Positions 10,313-22,759 of a stretch of 64,000 nucleotides of DNA are shown piece by piece. The stretch is from Ustulina deusta (taxonomy: Eukaryota > Ascomycota > Sordariomycetes > Xylariales > Xylariaceae). The stretch lies in the NCBI GenBank assembly GCA_023159155.1, contig JAJNNX010000052.1, forward strand, positions 310,001 to 374,000. Direction: 5' to 3'. The notes under the pieces were generated by a model. That model ran no database searches. It saw only the letters and a program-made list of their open reading frames with translations, and was not told the origin of the DNA. The translations under genes and the position numbers were made by a program. The first letter of the stretch is position 1. Each line of letters opens with the position of its first letter.

Positions 10313-13006
10313 TGAGAAGCAACGAAAGTCGCCGTCAAGAAGGATTTACAGAAAAATGGTCACCCAGTAATAATTTATTCCCAACGGCCTTCGATTTTCG
10401 GCTAGTCATATTGAGGAGAGGATGTCCGACGTGTTGGGAGCAGGCTGTGCATCTTACCAACCATAGTCGTGCGATCATGCTTGGCATCACCCGGAGGGTG
10501 TGCCACTACTGCATCTCGAACACCTCCAGCTCAATGGTTCTTATCAATGTTAAATTTAGCGCAACGCTCAGGTTACCTCACGCTACTGAGATAAGTATTA
10601 CGATTATGTTAATCACGACCAATTGCTGGCTCGCGAAATGTCCAGAGGAGACCCATTCGCCGGATGCGACCGGGGCCACGATTTCATATTGGGCGACGGC
10701 ACATGCCGTGATGATAATGCTCCGAGACGTGTTACCCCTCGACTTCGGAAATCCGGTTTTCGTGTTGTCGGGCGTAGAAACAGTTCTCGGTCCAAGCCGT
10801 CTTACTCAGACGAGACATCCAACTCCGTCTAGAGGAGCTTGGCAATTCAGCCATGTTGTTCAGGTGTGGACACTCCCTCTTGACTTGGTGTTAGCCATTA
10901 CCTGCACCGAAGCGGATTTGGATGCAGTCAAGCTGATGATATGTAAGAGATTATGAGCGCCGTTCCAAAAACTAATCAATGCTTACTAGATATGAGAAAT
11001 TAGTCCCAAAATTAGGACTAAGTAAATTTAGACAACATGGATTCCTAAATATGTGTAGAAGTGTAAGAATTAACTCGTAGAACTAGGTGTTCACTCCATC
11101 ATCATTACCTAGATATAAGCAATGAAAAGCTGTTCTATGCTTCTCTCAATGCGTTAGTCTCTCCGAATGAACTCTGGTTTCTATTCTCGCTTGTATAGAC
11201 GATGAAACAATGTTGCTCGTGAACCAACCCAGCTGATACACGTGTATACCCACAGAGTTGTAAATAATTAATACCATTTGCGCACCGATATGAGAAGCGG
11301 GTCAAGCAACATTCAAAATAAGTCGTTTACGCCAATAAAACTCGTGTATGTCTCAACTTTGGCTTATCGCAGTAATATTTCTAGTTTCTGGATAGCGCTG
11401 AGGTGACGATTTCGTTTCTTCACTCTTCAACTACAACGTTAAACACCCTCCGTGCCTAATTCCTACCTTTCGTGTTTCGGCTTAATATTAAGATATTCAA
11501 GGTGTCGACCACATATGATACAAGCGGTTCAGTTCGGATCTCTCGACTCAACTAGTACTGCCTCCCGCCAGATGCTATTAACGCATCACCGTTGTTACGT
11601 CGGGGATGTAATGTGGCATATAATTACGTTTAAACAATGTTAAATCAAGTTTTTTACGAAAGATAATATAAATTATTCGAAAGCTAAAATTGTACATATC
11701 AGCCTTGAGACGTTAAAGAAAATATCAAAGTAGGTAGAGATATTATTAAGCCCGCTAGTGTATTCTTCCGGGATCAAGTATTATCTTTACTATTGCTTGT
11801 GTCAACATGCAACAACTGTGGGCATTCGCGTAGTGTTATTAAGAGACTTAAGGATGTACATTGAGTTTGTATAAACTGTACAGGACGCATGTGTTGAACT
11901 CCCTATTCCCCTAGGAAATTTACCCTGAATTAGCCTCTGAGCGCTGTCAAGGTAGGGAAGGGGTATTTCGCGCTCAAAATTGGCTGAATGCATATTACTT
12001 CCACTACTTAGTCGCTTACCTATAGAGCAGAAGCCATATAGCGCTGAACACTAATAATAGTCTTATGGTAAGACTAGTACAAAGAGCTATGGAAATTGCT
12101 CCCGTTGTTCAATTTTTAGACTCCCCAACAATGCGCATCTGAGAACTATAGGTAAAACGTACGCGATTAGCTGTCAGATTTACCACTACACCACACAGCC
12201 AAAAGGTTGGCCGCAATTGCGATTGCAGGTGCTTGTTTTATCCGCGTACATATCCGACATTAGCAAGACGTTATTTCGGTTATACATGTGAGTCGGAGAA
12301 TTCGATGCGGGGATAACAGAGGCCAACTAGAGGCGCTACGCCCGAATATGGACTACAGTCGGTTGGAAATGAACCCGTGGCAGCCTATTTACATCATAGA
12401 TCTCTCCGATACTGCACAAAATGTTCCGCAGCCGATGGTGAAGTCATATTCGAACTATCTCTTACCAAATAATAACATATAAATTGATCCGATCAGTATT
12501 AAGCTCTGTACTTAAGTATTATTTGAAGCACACCTAGGTAGATCAAGGAGTCAGACCATATGCTGTAAAAATACATAAAGTGATTCAGTCATATATACGT
12601 AAAACCTCTTCTCTGACGCCTAATACCTACCATTTTAACATGAGGCCTCGTACACAAGTCGCCAACCTAGTGTCCAATATGTCGTTGTCATGGTCGCATT
12701 TAGTTCGATTTACAGGGGACTAATGCATCGATGCTCCGCTCAGAAAGCTTGTTTTTATTGACAGGGTGGAGATCAGTAACAGGCGGCTGCCATTTATTTA
12801 ACTGGTGTATGTGTATGAATGGCTATCCCGCATTCAACACGTCGTCATGTCGTCATGTCGTCATATTACAACGCGTCTTCAAAAGGACGAACCGCTCTTT
12901 CCGATGCATTTAAACTCTGCGTGCCACCAATTCTCGACAACTTTCTACTTGACTGACAGTTTAAGTAACAAGTCAGTCGAGCAACGTTCCCCTGGTAATA
13001 ACCACG
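10313..13006. other. long AT-rich gap, no gene supported
   Basis: About 2.7 kb with many stops in all frames. The plus-strand frame ending at 10956 is antisense to the DUF3176 5' end and has no conserved features. A pol III A-box-like, tRNA 5'-half-like stretch lies at 12157-12200 on the minus strand. The rest could be decayed mobile DNA, but I recognise no element. Confidence 0.6.
12157..12200 (-). other. tRNA 5'-half-like fragment
   Basis: Read on the minus strand from 12200, the sequence starts GGCTGTGTGGTGTAGTGGTA, which resembles a tRNA acceptor strand and D-arm with an A-box (TGGTGTAGTGG). No anticodon stem or GGTTCGAATCC-type B-box follows, so it is not a functional tRNA gene. It could be a tRNA relic or the head of a degraded SINE. 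Confidence 0.3.
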
Positions 13007-14946
13007 ATGTCGCTCTCTCGCCATGTCAGTACCTATGTGATCATATTGACTTCTTCCTGTTGACCCGATAGTAGATTGACCCGGAAGAGCTTGTGGGGCG
13101 TCTTCACGATGCTCACTTGACGGAAGGCGGCAAACATGTCCGCAGGCTCATGACTACCTCCCATCTCACTGCGTATGGGACTAGGTACGCGAGTGAGATG
13201 GAAATACCGAAGTATCGGATGCCTCAGGAGGGCGCACCAGCCGACACAGTCTACCAGATCATTCGAGATGAACTAGACCTGGATGGCAAGCCGAATCTCA
13301 ATCTCGCTAGGTAGATATACACCTGCAATTAATAGAGATGCACATTATCTCTGACAGCTTTCAGTTTTGTCGGGACTTACATGGACTCCAATGCCACCCA
13401 ACTTATGATGGAGAATTGTAAGGATTCAACAATAATTATTTTGCTTTTATATCAGCATCTCTCTTCACGTGTCGGGATCCTCGCACGTTTTGCAAATTTC
13501 CCCTAAATGAGGATTACTAACTCTCGATGTTGAAGTATCCAAGAACCTTGCGGACAACGATGAGTACCCGGCAATGATGGCGATCCAGGAGCGTTGTATT
13601 AGCATCATCGCTCAGCTCTGGGGGGCCAACAAGGGTCAGAAGGCTGTAGGAACCTCCACTACAGGGTCCTCAGAGGCTATTCATTTAGGTGGCCTAGCGA
13701 TGAAGCGCCGTTGGCAGGAGCGTCGTCGAGCAGAAGGTCTCGATGCCTCGCGTCCTAACATCATAATGGGCGCGAACGCGCAAGTGGCCCTGGAGAAGTT
13801 CGCGCGCTACTTTGAAGTGGAGGCGCGAATACTGCCCGTGTCGAAAGAGAGTAACTATCGATTGGATCCTAAACTCGTCAAGAAGAACATCGACGATAAT
13901 ACCATCGGTGTCTTCGTCATCATGGGAAGCACGTATACCGGCCATTACGAGCCAGTTGAAGAGGTGTCCAAGATTCTTGACGAATATCAGGAGCGGACCG
14001 GCATCGACATTCCCATCCACGTTGATGCGGCGTCTGGAGGATTCGTTGCGCCCTTTACTCGAGCCCAGGCTGGAGGGCCGAAGTGGTAAGAGCCTCTCTA
14101 CGATTGGTCATGACCGTTTTACATACTCATGGGATATTTAGGAACTTTCAGTTGCCTCGCGTCAAGTCCATCAATACCTCTGGGCACAAGTACGGTCTCG
14201 TATATGCGGGAGTTGGCTGGATTATTTGGCGCGACGAGTCATATCTGCCTGAGCACCTGATCTTCGAACTGCATTACCTCGGCGGCACAGAAAGGTCATT
14301 CGGACTCAACTTTTCCCGCCCGGGAGCTCAAGTCATCGCGCAGTACTACAATCTGATCCACCTTGGCTTCAAAGGCTACCGCGAGATCATGGAGAACTGC
14401 CTAGCCAATGCTCGTCTGTTGTCCAAGAGTCTCGAGGCCACCACCTGGTACACGTGCGTCTCTGAAATCCACAAGCCAAAGTCGGGCGCAGCAGGCGTCA
14501 TCATCGGCGCAAAGCAAGCCGTGGCAGGTCCGGAAAGCGAGTCGTCGGCGGACTACCTTGCCGGACTACCCGTGGTCTCGTTTCGCCTATCGGACAAGTT
14601 TCAGGCGGCGTTCCCTCAAGTCCAACAGGAATCCATTTCGCTGCTCATGCGCGCTCGCCAGTGGATAATACCCAACTACGCGCTGCCGCCAGATGAGAAT
14701 CAGACCGAGATCCTGCGTATTGTTGTTCGCGAGAGCATGAGCTTGGATCTGTTGGACCGTCTGATTTCGGACATCGTTTCTGTCACGCAGACTCTGATCG
14801 ACAAGCACGACGCTGACGTCTCCGTCCTCAAGCATAAAGATGCAGGGCATGCCGGATTGCAGTCCGAAACGAAATATTCGCGGCAGCCGACCTCGAAGGG
14901 TGTGCTTAAACGTTTGGAGGACGGCATCCACAGGACCGTCTGTTAG
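13007..14946 (+). CDS. glutamate decarboxylase
   Basis: Five exons: 13007-13024, 13075-13310, 13365-13417, 13536-14085 and 14142-14946, giving 553 residues. Exon 1 codes only MSLSRH and is joined through a GTCAGT donor; this first junction is the least certain. Introns 3 and 4 have clear GTAAGG/GTAAGA donors, and intron 3 has a TACTAAC branch site. The enzyme converts L-glutamate to GABA and CO2 with PLP, in the cytosol. Family marks are present in order: [27 protein letters not shown], the substrate/PLP region [33 protein letters not shown], and the PLP lysine in [17 protein letters not shown] (about Lys302). The family is usually about 500-560 residues. The C-terminus has a Lys-rich tail. 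The gene stands alone between two long AT-rich gaps, so it may be an accessory paralogue and not the only copy in the genome. Confidence 0.92.
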
Positions 14947-16052
14947 TTATTCCTCTGCGCGGTTAGGGTAGGTCTAGCCGTAATCACCCGTCTATCGAGT
15001 CCAAGTTATTGCGACTCCTTGCCATTGATTATCCCCAGGCTCATATGTATGTACTTTAGTCAATCATAATAATCTATATTCCACCAACGTTAGCTACTGA
15101 GCCACACCATCCTCCCGTGAAAGCCTTTTTCCCAAAATGGTGTTGATTAGACGAGGGAGCAAACCATCGGCTGATCTGCGCGTCAACTCTTTTGAGTTTC
15201 AAGTATGGGCTTGGGCTTAACTTCGTGAATATGTGCGACCGGTTGGAGAAAAGGCGTAGATGGAATCGGCGGATAAGGACTATTTTGCAGGCTCTCGCTG
15301 AAGACTGGTGTGTAATTAAATGAGGAACTGACAAAAGACTTGGATTACATCTGTCGCATAATCTTCTTGGGTTATTCAGCCCCTATTCATTGGGGTGGAC
15401 GTGAACTTAAGTGGTTAAAAGATTCCTCGAACCATAAACACACGGCCTGCAGTGGTGATCATCTCCACGTCGGGGACAGTTTGCTCTCGGAGTCTAGCCC
15501 GGTAAATACTACGACAAACCGGTAGAATTGAGTGCGTGATGCAACGACCTCGATTTTTCCAACAGTGCAGTGAGGAAATGAGAGTTTAATCACCACTTAT
15601 TCAACCTAATTATGATCCCCTCGAGTGTGGTGAACTACGGTCATACCAAGACCTGGTGTCATCCTCATTAATACCCTGTGCTGAGCGGTACTGCATCGAC
15701 AAGTAATCAAATTGTGCCTTTGGCGGTTTGCTGCACTGGAAATGCAAGGGGCTATAAGTTTGCGCTGTCGTAATACCTACGTTTCTACCATACCTTCTGT
15801 CGCACTCGGGTAAAGTGATTCTACTTGGATATATAATGGCTCCCTAGATAGGCGCTTCCGTGGCCTCTAAATATCCACATGGGATAAATACGCCATGAAC
15901 CAGAAGACGTCGATTAATCACTTCCCTCTTGTCACTCTTCAGCATGGCTATGATCTCCGAGACAGCACAGCTTTCGATCTCCTCGTGGCTACCCGGACGG
16001 CTGTGATACCAATATCCTCCCCTAGCCCAAGGCAGACAGGCTCGAGGCGAAG
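14947..16052. other. intergenic, no gene supported
   Basis: AT-rich. Frames at 15074-15334, 15340-15525 and 15844-16086 have no conserved features. A TATATAAT-like stretch at about 15829-15837 lies 215 bp upstream of the small secreted protein gene. Confidence 0.55.
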
Positions 16053-16461
16053 ATGAAGGTAAGGTGTCATTCTTCTTGGGCCACACCGATTACTGTCTTC
16101 AGTGATCATTGCTGCCAGGTCCCTAACGTGCTCTCAGTTTTCTCTCGCGACCTCTTTCTTCGCGGCCTCTGCGCACGCCGCATTCCTGTCAACCACTGAT
16201 AGCGCTACTACTATCAGTTCCGCGTCTACCCCTATCACCACCACATCCTCTTCCTCATACTCGTCCACGCCAACACCCACAAGCTTCGCCATGCATTGTG
16301 GCGGAAGCATGGGTGGCCTCTGCGACAACTTCTGTTTCTGCGCCACTCAGCAGATGAACTGCCACGCAGACCCGTCGGCGCGATGCTACCAGATGTGCAG
16401 CTGTGTGGCCGAGAGCCCGCAGAAGAGAGGCCGCGGGGCGCACGCCATGTTGAATCGGTAA
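16053..16461 (+). CDS. small secreted cysteine-rich protein
   Basis: Exon 1 is 16053-16058 and codes only Met-Lys. A 79-nt intron follows (GTAAGG donor, CTAAC branch, CTCTCAG acceptor). Exon 2 is 16138-16461. The spliced product of 109 residues begins MKFSLATSFFAASAHAAF, a textbook signal peptide, which is why I prefer this start to the in-frame ATG at 16102. After a Ser/Thr-rich linker of about 35 residues comes a compact domain with eight cysteines (CGGSMGGLC, NFCFC, MNC, ARCYQMCSC), followed by a basic tail. Four disulfides are plausible. The layout is that of fungal small secreted proteins, including candidate effectors, but I recognise no specific family. Its 3' end faces the convergent gene 261 bp away. 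The gene is probably real; its function is unknown. Confidence 0.75.
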
Positions 16462-16722
16462 TAGCTATACGGGCGGCGGAGTTGTAGAACAGCAGGGCCG
16501 ATGGACGGATGAGGGACGGGCACACGTCAAGGTTTTCTGAGGTGAGCTCGTCGTGGTCACACTCGCGAACGGGGCGGCGGTATTGGGGAGATATATCGTA
16601 ACCGGAATAAACTTGTCGTCCTGCAAAACATGGCCGGCAATGTCGTGCCATGGGTCCCCCAGTCCGTAAACGGCCGAAGGTCCTTTCGTTTTCTTTCTCA
16701 CATCCCATCACAATCATTTGCA

Positions 16723-17654
16723 TTAACCGGCGGTTCCCCTAAGTTCTCTCCGGCCATCCGCAGTATCACCAGGGAGCTCCGACCTAGAATTCGAGTCGAG
16801 CTCCGTCGGGTGAACTGACGCGTCGACCTCCAGTGTCTGCCGGGCACCGTCGAGCTCGTAGTACACCCTTTCGGGTTCGGCGGCGTCCAGTTCCGGCTTC
16901 TGGTACTGTGCCTCAACGGCATTGCCGTCCCTCTTCTCCGCACCAGAGCTAGGGTCAGGCGCCGTCTTCTTCTCTTCGCGTTGGGATTTCCGCCGGTAGT
17001 ATATGATGAGGCCGACTAGCGCGGCGAATATGCCCACACCGGCTAGGACGCCGACCACAATCCCCGCGACAACCCCGCCGCTTAACCCGGCGCTACTGCT
17101 TGCTGGTTGGGACGACTCGACCGGCGTACTGGTTGTCGGCGATCCGGTAATACTCGTGCTAGACGACGTTGATGTGGCGCGGGTGCTGGTGGATGAGGGA
17201 GTAGTCGAAGCTCTGATCCTGAATGAGCGGCCGGAGATGGAGCTGAAGCCGCCGTTGTAAGTAATACCGAGGCTGCAATACCAATCTAAAGTTTTGTGAC
17301 CCGTCGTTGCCTCCACGACCCATGGATAGCGTCCCATAGTCAGGTTGAGTTTGTCTAGTCGTAGCCAGAGAGTCAGTATGTGATACGCTACGAACTAGGA
17401 ATGCCTTGTCGGCGCTCCTGACCTTCTAGGACGTTGGTTTGAGATGTACCCGAGTCATCGAGAGTAAATAAATACATATCTAGCTCTCCGATGCCGGTTG
17501 AGTCCCCATCCCACTCCCACTTGAGGACGAACGTGGTTCCTTCGTCCATGATGGTATCAACCGGTATATCATTCAGCAGGTTAACGCTGTTACTTCGCGC
17601 AACTGTCGCGACGAGCGCTAGGGTCGCTAACACTGGGACTTGTACGCCAACCAT
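16723..17654 (-). CDS. secreted-type single-pass membrane protein
   Basis: Two exons: 17654-17423 and 17354-16723. The 68-nt intron has a GTCAGG donor and an ACTGAC branch, and the product is 287 residues. It has a signal peptide (MVGVQVPVLATLALVATVARS), then a beta-rich ectodomain of about 100 residues with the pattern of Kre9/Knh1-like cell-wall modules (TTFVLKWEWDGDSTG, ELDMYLFTLDDSG, SLGITYNGGFSSISGRSFRI). A Ser/Thr-rich stalk follows, then one transmembrane helix (GGVVAGIVVGVLAGVGIFAALVGLIIYY) ending in a basic stop-transfer RRKSQR, and an acidic cytoplasmic tail of about 90 residues. This is the architecture of fungal cell-wall-associated or sensor-like plasma membrane proteins. There is no WSC domain, so a Wsc sensor is not supported. 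The role is inferred from layout only. Confidence 0.8.
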
Positions 17655-18239
17655 TTTGGCTGTCGTTCTACCGGAATCAAAATAAATAGGCAGATGTTTT
17701 TATTTGTGGTATTAACAACCTCGCTTGAAAGAAAGGTTCAAGTTCACCAAAACCTCCCGAAGAAAGTCTAACCCATCCGCTCGAAGCGCGATTGCAAGGA
17801 CGTTGCTCCCATATTTGTCACGTTTCGAAAGGGTCTGGGATTCTGTCAAAACGAGCTTACTACTTATGAGCCTACACAACGGAAGGATGTGACGATGATC
17901 TGCCAAGACTCCTGTGTTCTCAGGCACTTCCTGGACTAGCCACAATTGGGGTGTGGAATTGGTCACGCTGAAACAGGAGACGAACCTGATGGCAATATCT
18001 TCTATTATTATAGTGTAGTGCCTGTAACACGCACCTCTCGCTAGCATTTAAACCTGCAGTTTTGTGGTTAGGTGATTCGATACCTAACAGGTTAATCGGA
18101 GCGCTGATCTTGGGTCCGACAAGCAAATACCGGATACCTTTTATTCGAAACGATAGTCCCACATAGTACTGCCTACATATAAACTTAAATACTGTAGAGC
18201 CACACATACAAGAGCCCCTCGAGAATACCTACCACCTCA
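17655..18239. other. intergenic, possible gene fragment on minus strand
   Basis: Overlapping minus-strand frames at 18047-17712 and 18207-17920 contain protein-like stretches (VTNSTPQLWLVQEVPENTG, NVLAIALRADGLDFLREVL, the latter ankyrin-like) but no complete domain or start context. I treat them as unproven. Confidence 0.4.
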
Positions 18240-21200
18240 TTATCTAGCTATGCTCGAGTTAACGCTTCCCGACTTCTTTCTCAACGACGGACTACTTCCC
18301 CAGTTCCCCGTGGACTTGCGTAGTCGGTTTCCCAGACTAATTCTAGCAGCCGATGGGGGCTGCTTAGAACGGCTATAATCTTGCTGAAGGGGCTTTCCCT
18401 GGCCATCCGCGAGAGGTAAACTAGAACCGCTAGCGACAGTTTCCCAGTCATTCTTGTCTATAGATCCCCGCTTGTCGTAGCGGCCCTTCTCGTCTTTGTC
18501 CTCCGATGGTTTACGCACTTTGCCTTGTCGCAAAGCACCCATCATGGCAGCAAATGTTTCAATTTGCCCATGGCTCGCATCTCTCACGCAATCACATTCG
18601 TCACCTGCTGGACACTCCGTCTGGTCAGCCGCGTGCCATTCAGTGAGACATGCATCATGAATGGCGCAGCCACAAGCTAAACAAGGCGGGTAGAGAGCAT
18701 CGATGGGTTCTCTACAGAATACACAGAACAGTTGCGTTTGTGTCCGTTTGCAGCGCTCGCAAGTGCCTACACCACCACCGACCATGGCATGATCTTGGGT
18801 TGAGCGAATGGGATTCAGATGTGTCTCGTGTACACGGCAGATACCACGAATATCAATGCCGCGCCCAGATGTGATCAGGGCCTGAAGTTGCTCTTTTTTA
18901 CCCACTGCTATGGGAGAGTTCGGAGTAGGATGTGTGTGAGACACTACTCAAATTATCCGTACTGTGATAGGAGCTATAGAACCCTTCCGTGCCGGCACTT
19001 TTAAACAATGCAGAGTGGGCTGTTGATGGGCTGTCTTTGAGGACATTGAACTTCATAACCTCCAGACGAGCCAAGGGCTGTTCCCACATCTGTAACATTT
19101 CGGCATAGGTGTAACGGTAGCCTGCATATGTCGCATTGCGAGATGGCTCTAAAAACGGCACGGCCAACCATCCGTCGTCATCAAAGATGGTTTGGTTTTC
19201 AATTTCGGTGGATATACCATAGCATACTAAGTACGGGGCCTCATCCCTTCGGTATTCATCGTCGGACAATGAATTGCGAGTCGTCATAGACGGTTCAGAT
19301 GTTGGTCCCATCGCGGCCGAACCACCCCAACCCATGTTGGACGGCGTGAGATTAGCGAGGAAGCTCTCCCCTGGACTGGTTCGCTTACGAGGCGGCGGGG
19401 ATGTAGATGCAGCACTAGCAAAGGGTCTTGGGATGCCGGCTAGGCTGGACGTTAGAGCCGTGGCACGACGCAATAACCGGTTATCAGGTGAGGTTGACAA
19501 GCTTTGTATTGGGTCTCCTTCCGCAAGGAGGTCTTTTGGTGTTCTAGTCGGGGGTGTCTCCCCACAAGAGTAAGATGTAGACTCTGGCTCTCCGACCCAG
19601 AGCTCTTCAGATCCAAACGAACCGACAATATGAGGTGTATGTAACGTCTTGGGCGTTGATACTACTGAGTTGGCCTGACTTTTGTAGTTCGCGTGGGAGG
19701 CATACCAGAGTGATGCGTCAGGAGGAAAATATTTCAGGGAAAATGAGGGTGCCTTCATAGGAAGTGGTGTTTCTGGCTGGGGAAGCTGTGATCCCGCATA
19801 AGCAACGCTATCTTCAGCGGTTGACTCGCTAAATATGCATGAAAGCATGGCTAGCATCTGAACATCGGCAAGTTGCTCGAAATATTCAAAGAGGTCGTTT
19901 ATAAGGTGTTTGGCCAAAGGATGATGGCCCCATTTAACTCGGCCTGTGAGAATATTGCTATCCGAGCCATCTGACAGCCGGTTGTCGCCGAAACGCCCAA
20001 CTGCGTCCTTGGCGATTACGAGGATTGTGTCCTGTTGCTTCCCTTGTGCCAGAAGCTCGAGAGGGATATCTTTTCGGAGGAGGAGTGCGGCATATCGCCA
20101 CACATCTACCAAATCATATCGACCATATTTCTGAGCCACGAGAGCGTTGTGTTCACATACATCAGCCCCATCCCCAAAGATAAGATATTCACGAGCCAAT
20201 TCTCGCTTTGAGGGGAGGTCTCGAGCAAAGTTATGTATAGACACGATACTTTTTGGTTTTGCCATGCGCCGCCTGCTGGCAGCAGTACCGGTCCCAGTAC
20301 CAATACCCGTCCCTCCGCCGCTAGAGTGCATTGAGTGCGTGCCACTGAGAGCCTTTCTGAATCGGCGGCCGGGCAAATACCACGCATTGATTTTATTCAA
20401 ATAGGTGGCTTCAGAGTCGCTCGAGCTTGAAGAATCATCGGATGTCTCTGAATCAGATTGGTCTTCGGCTGTCGAAGTTTCATCATTCAGGTTTCTATGG
20501 CGTGGGGGGGTCGAATCCTGTTGTAGGCGACCAAAACTTGCAAATGTTGGCTCATCTTTCCGCCGTTCTCTAAACCCTTCAGTAGGAGTGAACAGAACGC
20601 GAGCCTTTTCATCCTTTGTTGGGAAAAAACAGACAAGCCGCCCATCATTTGAAAATCGACCACCACATGTCCGTGGAATTGGAGGAACGGTTGGTCGAGT
20701 AACTGGTGCCAAGGTAGCATCGAGCTCAGTGCTAGCAGTGAGTTCCTGAGACAAGGTCGCGGAACCACCGGCTGGTATGTCATTGTTCTCCTCCTCGCTT
20801 GAACTTTCATCGTCTATATCGCCAAAGTCGTCGTCCAGATCTCTAACGTTTTTGAAAAATGTGTCACTGTTAGAGAGATCGATTTCTCCCAGCAAGTAAC
20901 TAAACGCGACACCAAGACAGTTTTGCCGCTGTCTCGAGGATTGACTCGCCAGCTGATTCACGTCATGATCAAGCTTCTTGTATGTCTGATCACCCATCAA
21001 TGCAGACTTCTCAATGATGAATTGTGGTGCTCTAGCTGTGGGGTATTTCGTTGGGACATCAACTTTGACCTTGATATAGATAGTGTCGCCATTTTCGCCC
21101 CAGGGTCCTCTCAGAGACGCTTTCAGGGTTAGCAATTCCATATCGACGCTATCCCACTGAATGTTGGGCAGTTCCTGATTGACGCGGAGGATCTCTTCCT

Positions 21201-22759
21201 GTAGCGTCTCCGGTTCGCCCCAGTGTTCTTGATGGAAACTTGGTCCAAACATTGTATAATCCTTAGAGTCTTTCCTCTGAGGCGTCACCATGACAGATGC
21301 TTTCCTCTTGCTCATGGTTATTCCCTTCATCCAGCCCAGTTGGTCGAAATGACGATCAGTACCCTTTTCTGCTGTGGGCCGCGCCTTCATAGACTGCCCT
21401 TTCCAGGAAGAACCCCCGCCGGGCCTAGATAGATGAGCCGACATAGTTCGCATTCCTAGAGTGAGGGCACTGCGCCTATATTGGCTCCCTCTGCTGCTTG
21501 GACGAGGATCACTCATACTTGCCGTCCTCCTCTCTCTAAGGGAATGGTCATCGATTGCCCGGTATGTTTTGTACTGAGCTCCCTTTCGGGTGATGGGAAT
21601 CTTGCGAGCCTCTCTGCCTTTGACGTAACCTACTGACTGGAGGATGTGCGATCCTGCCTTATGTAGCCGGAGTTCATTGTCTTCTCCCCACGACACCAGT
21701 TGGAATTCTCGATCGTCTATTCCATCAGAAACACCCCCGCGCGTCCTCCAGAGGAATTCTTTTACTTTGTGGCTCCCATGGCCAGGAAAAACCGTGACAG
21801 GGGCTACGACATCGTCGGGGGGTTCATCATCGTTGCGACGTAGGTCGTAGAGATACAGGTTCCCGGGATCGTTCTGAGGCATGGCAAGCAATCCCCACCC
21901 AAACGGCGTGTGGCGCGCGCGCCACGTGGGGAACTCTGTCCTGATAATCCTTTCCGGCTCATCTGATGTAGCGTAGTCCCAAAGCTTGATACTCTTGTCC
22001 AACGAACAAGTCGCTATTTTAGTTGCCTCGGTGCGATTCCAATCCAGGCCATATATCTTGGACGTATGCGCGCTTATAGACTTGAGAGGGGCTGAAGGAT
22101 TTCTTTCGTCCCAGATTTCTAGCCATCGGTCATGAGAGGAGGCTAGAATGTATTGATCCTGGCGGTTGTACTTAACCTGTGTCGCGCCCGCGAACCAGTT
22201 ACAGAAAGTCAATACAGGCTGTTTGGGTTTCCTTAGATCCCAAGAATGAACATAGCCATCGACAGCGCAAGTGGCAAGGATGTCTGGGTGATGCGCGGAA
22301 AAATTGACATCCGTAATCGCTCTACTATGTCCCTGGAGAGAATGCTCGATGGCGGCATCGTCCCCCAGACTCAAGTTCCAGATGAGGCAGCGATGGTTCG
22401 CAGTGGAAGCCACCCAGTAGTCCCGCGCAGCAAAAGGCGACCATTGCACGTCGACGACCAACCAGGGTAACCCATGAGTACTCAGTCTCCGGGGTGGGCT
22501 GAAGGGAGAGTCTAGGTCAATAATGGCAAGTCCCTCGGGCCTATGTTTGGATGTCAGCAAGCAACCCCCGACTTCCAGAGACCTGCCGGACTTACGAGGC
22601 CAAAGCAACATCGCGGCCAGATGGTGATATCGTGGCCGATCCTACGAGTCCATCGACGTGGATGGTAACGTCTGTATCGAACGTCTCACTGTCGTAAGCC
22701 GACTTGATGATTTTGTTTTTCTTGAGCGGGTCTGATGGGCGATCAAAGGTGGAAGGCAT
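18240..22759 (-). CDS. SEA/GATOR2 complex subunit Mtc5/WDR59 homologue
   Basis: Three exons: 22759-22596, 22540-18963 and 18907-18240, giving 1469 residues. Intron 1 (55 nt, GTAAGT donor, CTGAC branch) is clear. Intron 2 (GTACGG donor, CCATAG acceptor, 55 nt) is the best of several choices that keep frame. The protein starts MPSTFDRPSDPLKK. WD40 repeats cover about residues 40-340 (GHSRAITDVNFSAHHPDILA, DGYVHSWDLRKP, SLDKSIKLWDYAT). An RWD domain follows at about 490-600 (EEILRVNQELPNIQWDSVDM). Long Ser-rich linkers come next, then a C-terminal RING-like zinc module at about 1290-1355 (CERC, CVFC, CLACGC, HDACLTEW, CPAGDECDC). WD40-RWD-zinc order is specific to WDR59/Mtc5, which acts with Sea2-4, Npr2/3 and Seh1/Sec13 on the vacuole to tune TORC1 to amino acids. 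Confidence 0.9.

Noticed and set aside
10168..10956. 262-codon plus-strand frame
   Set aside because: Its start lies antisense to the first exon of the DUF3176 gene, the remainder shows no conserved motif, and nothing extends it by splicing.
18880..18900. 20-nt intron GTAAAA...TTCAG in the Mtc5 gene
   Set aside because: Far below the size that can be spliced, and the length breaks the frame.
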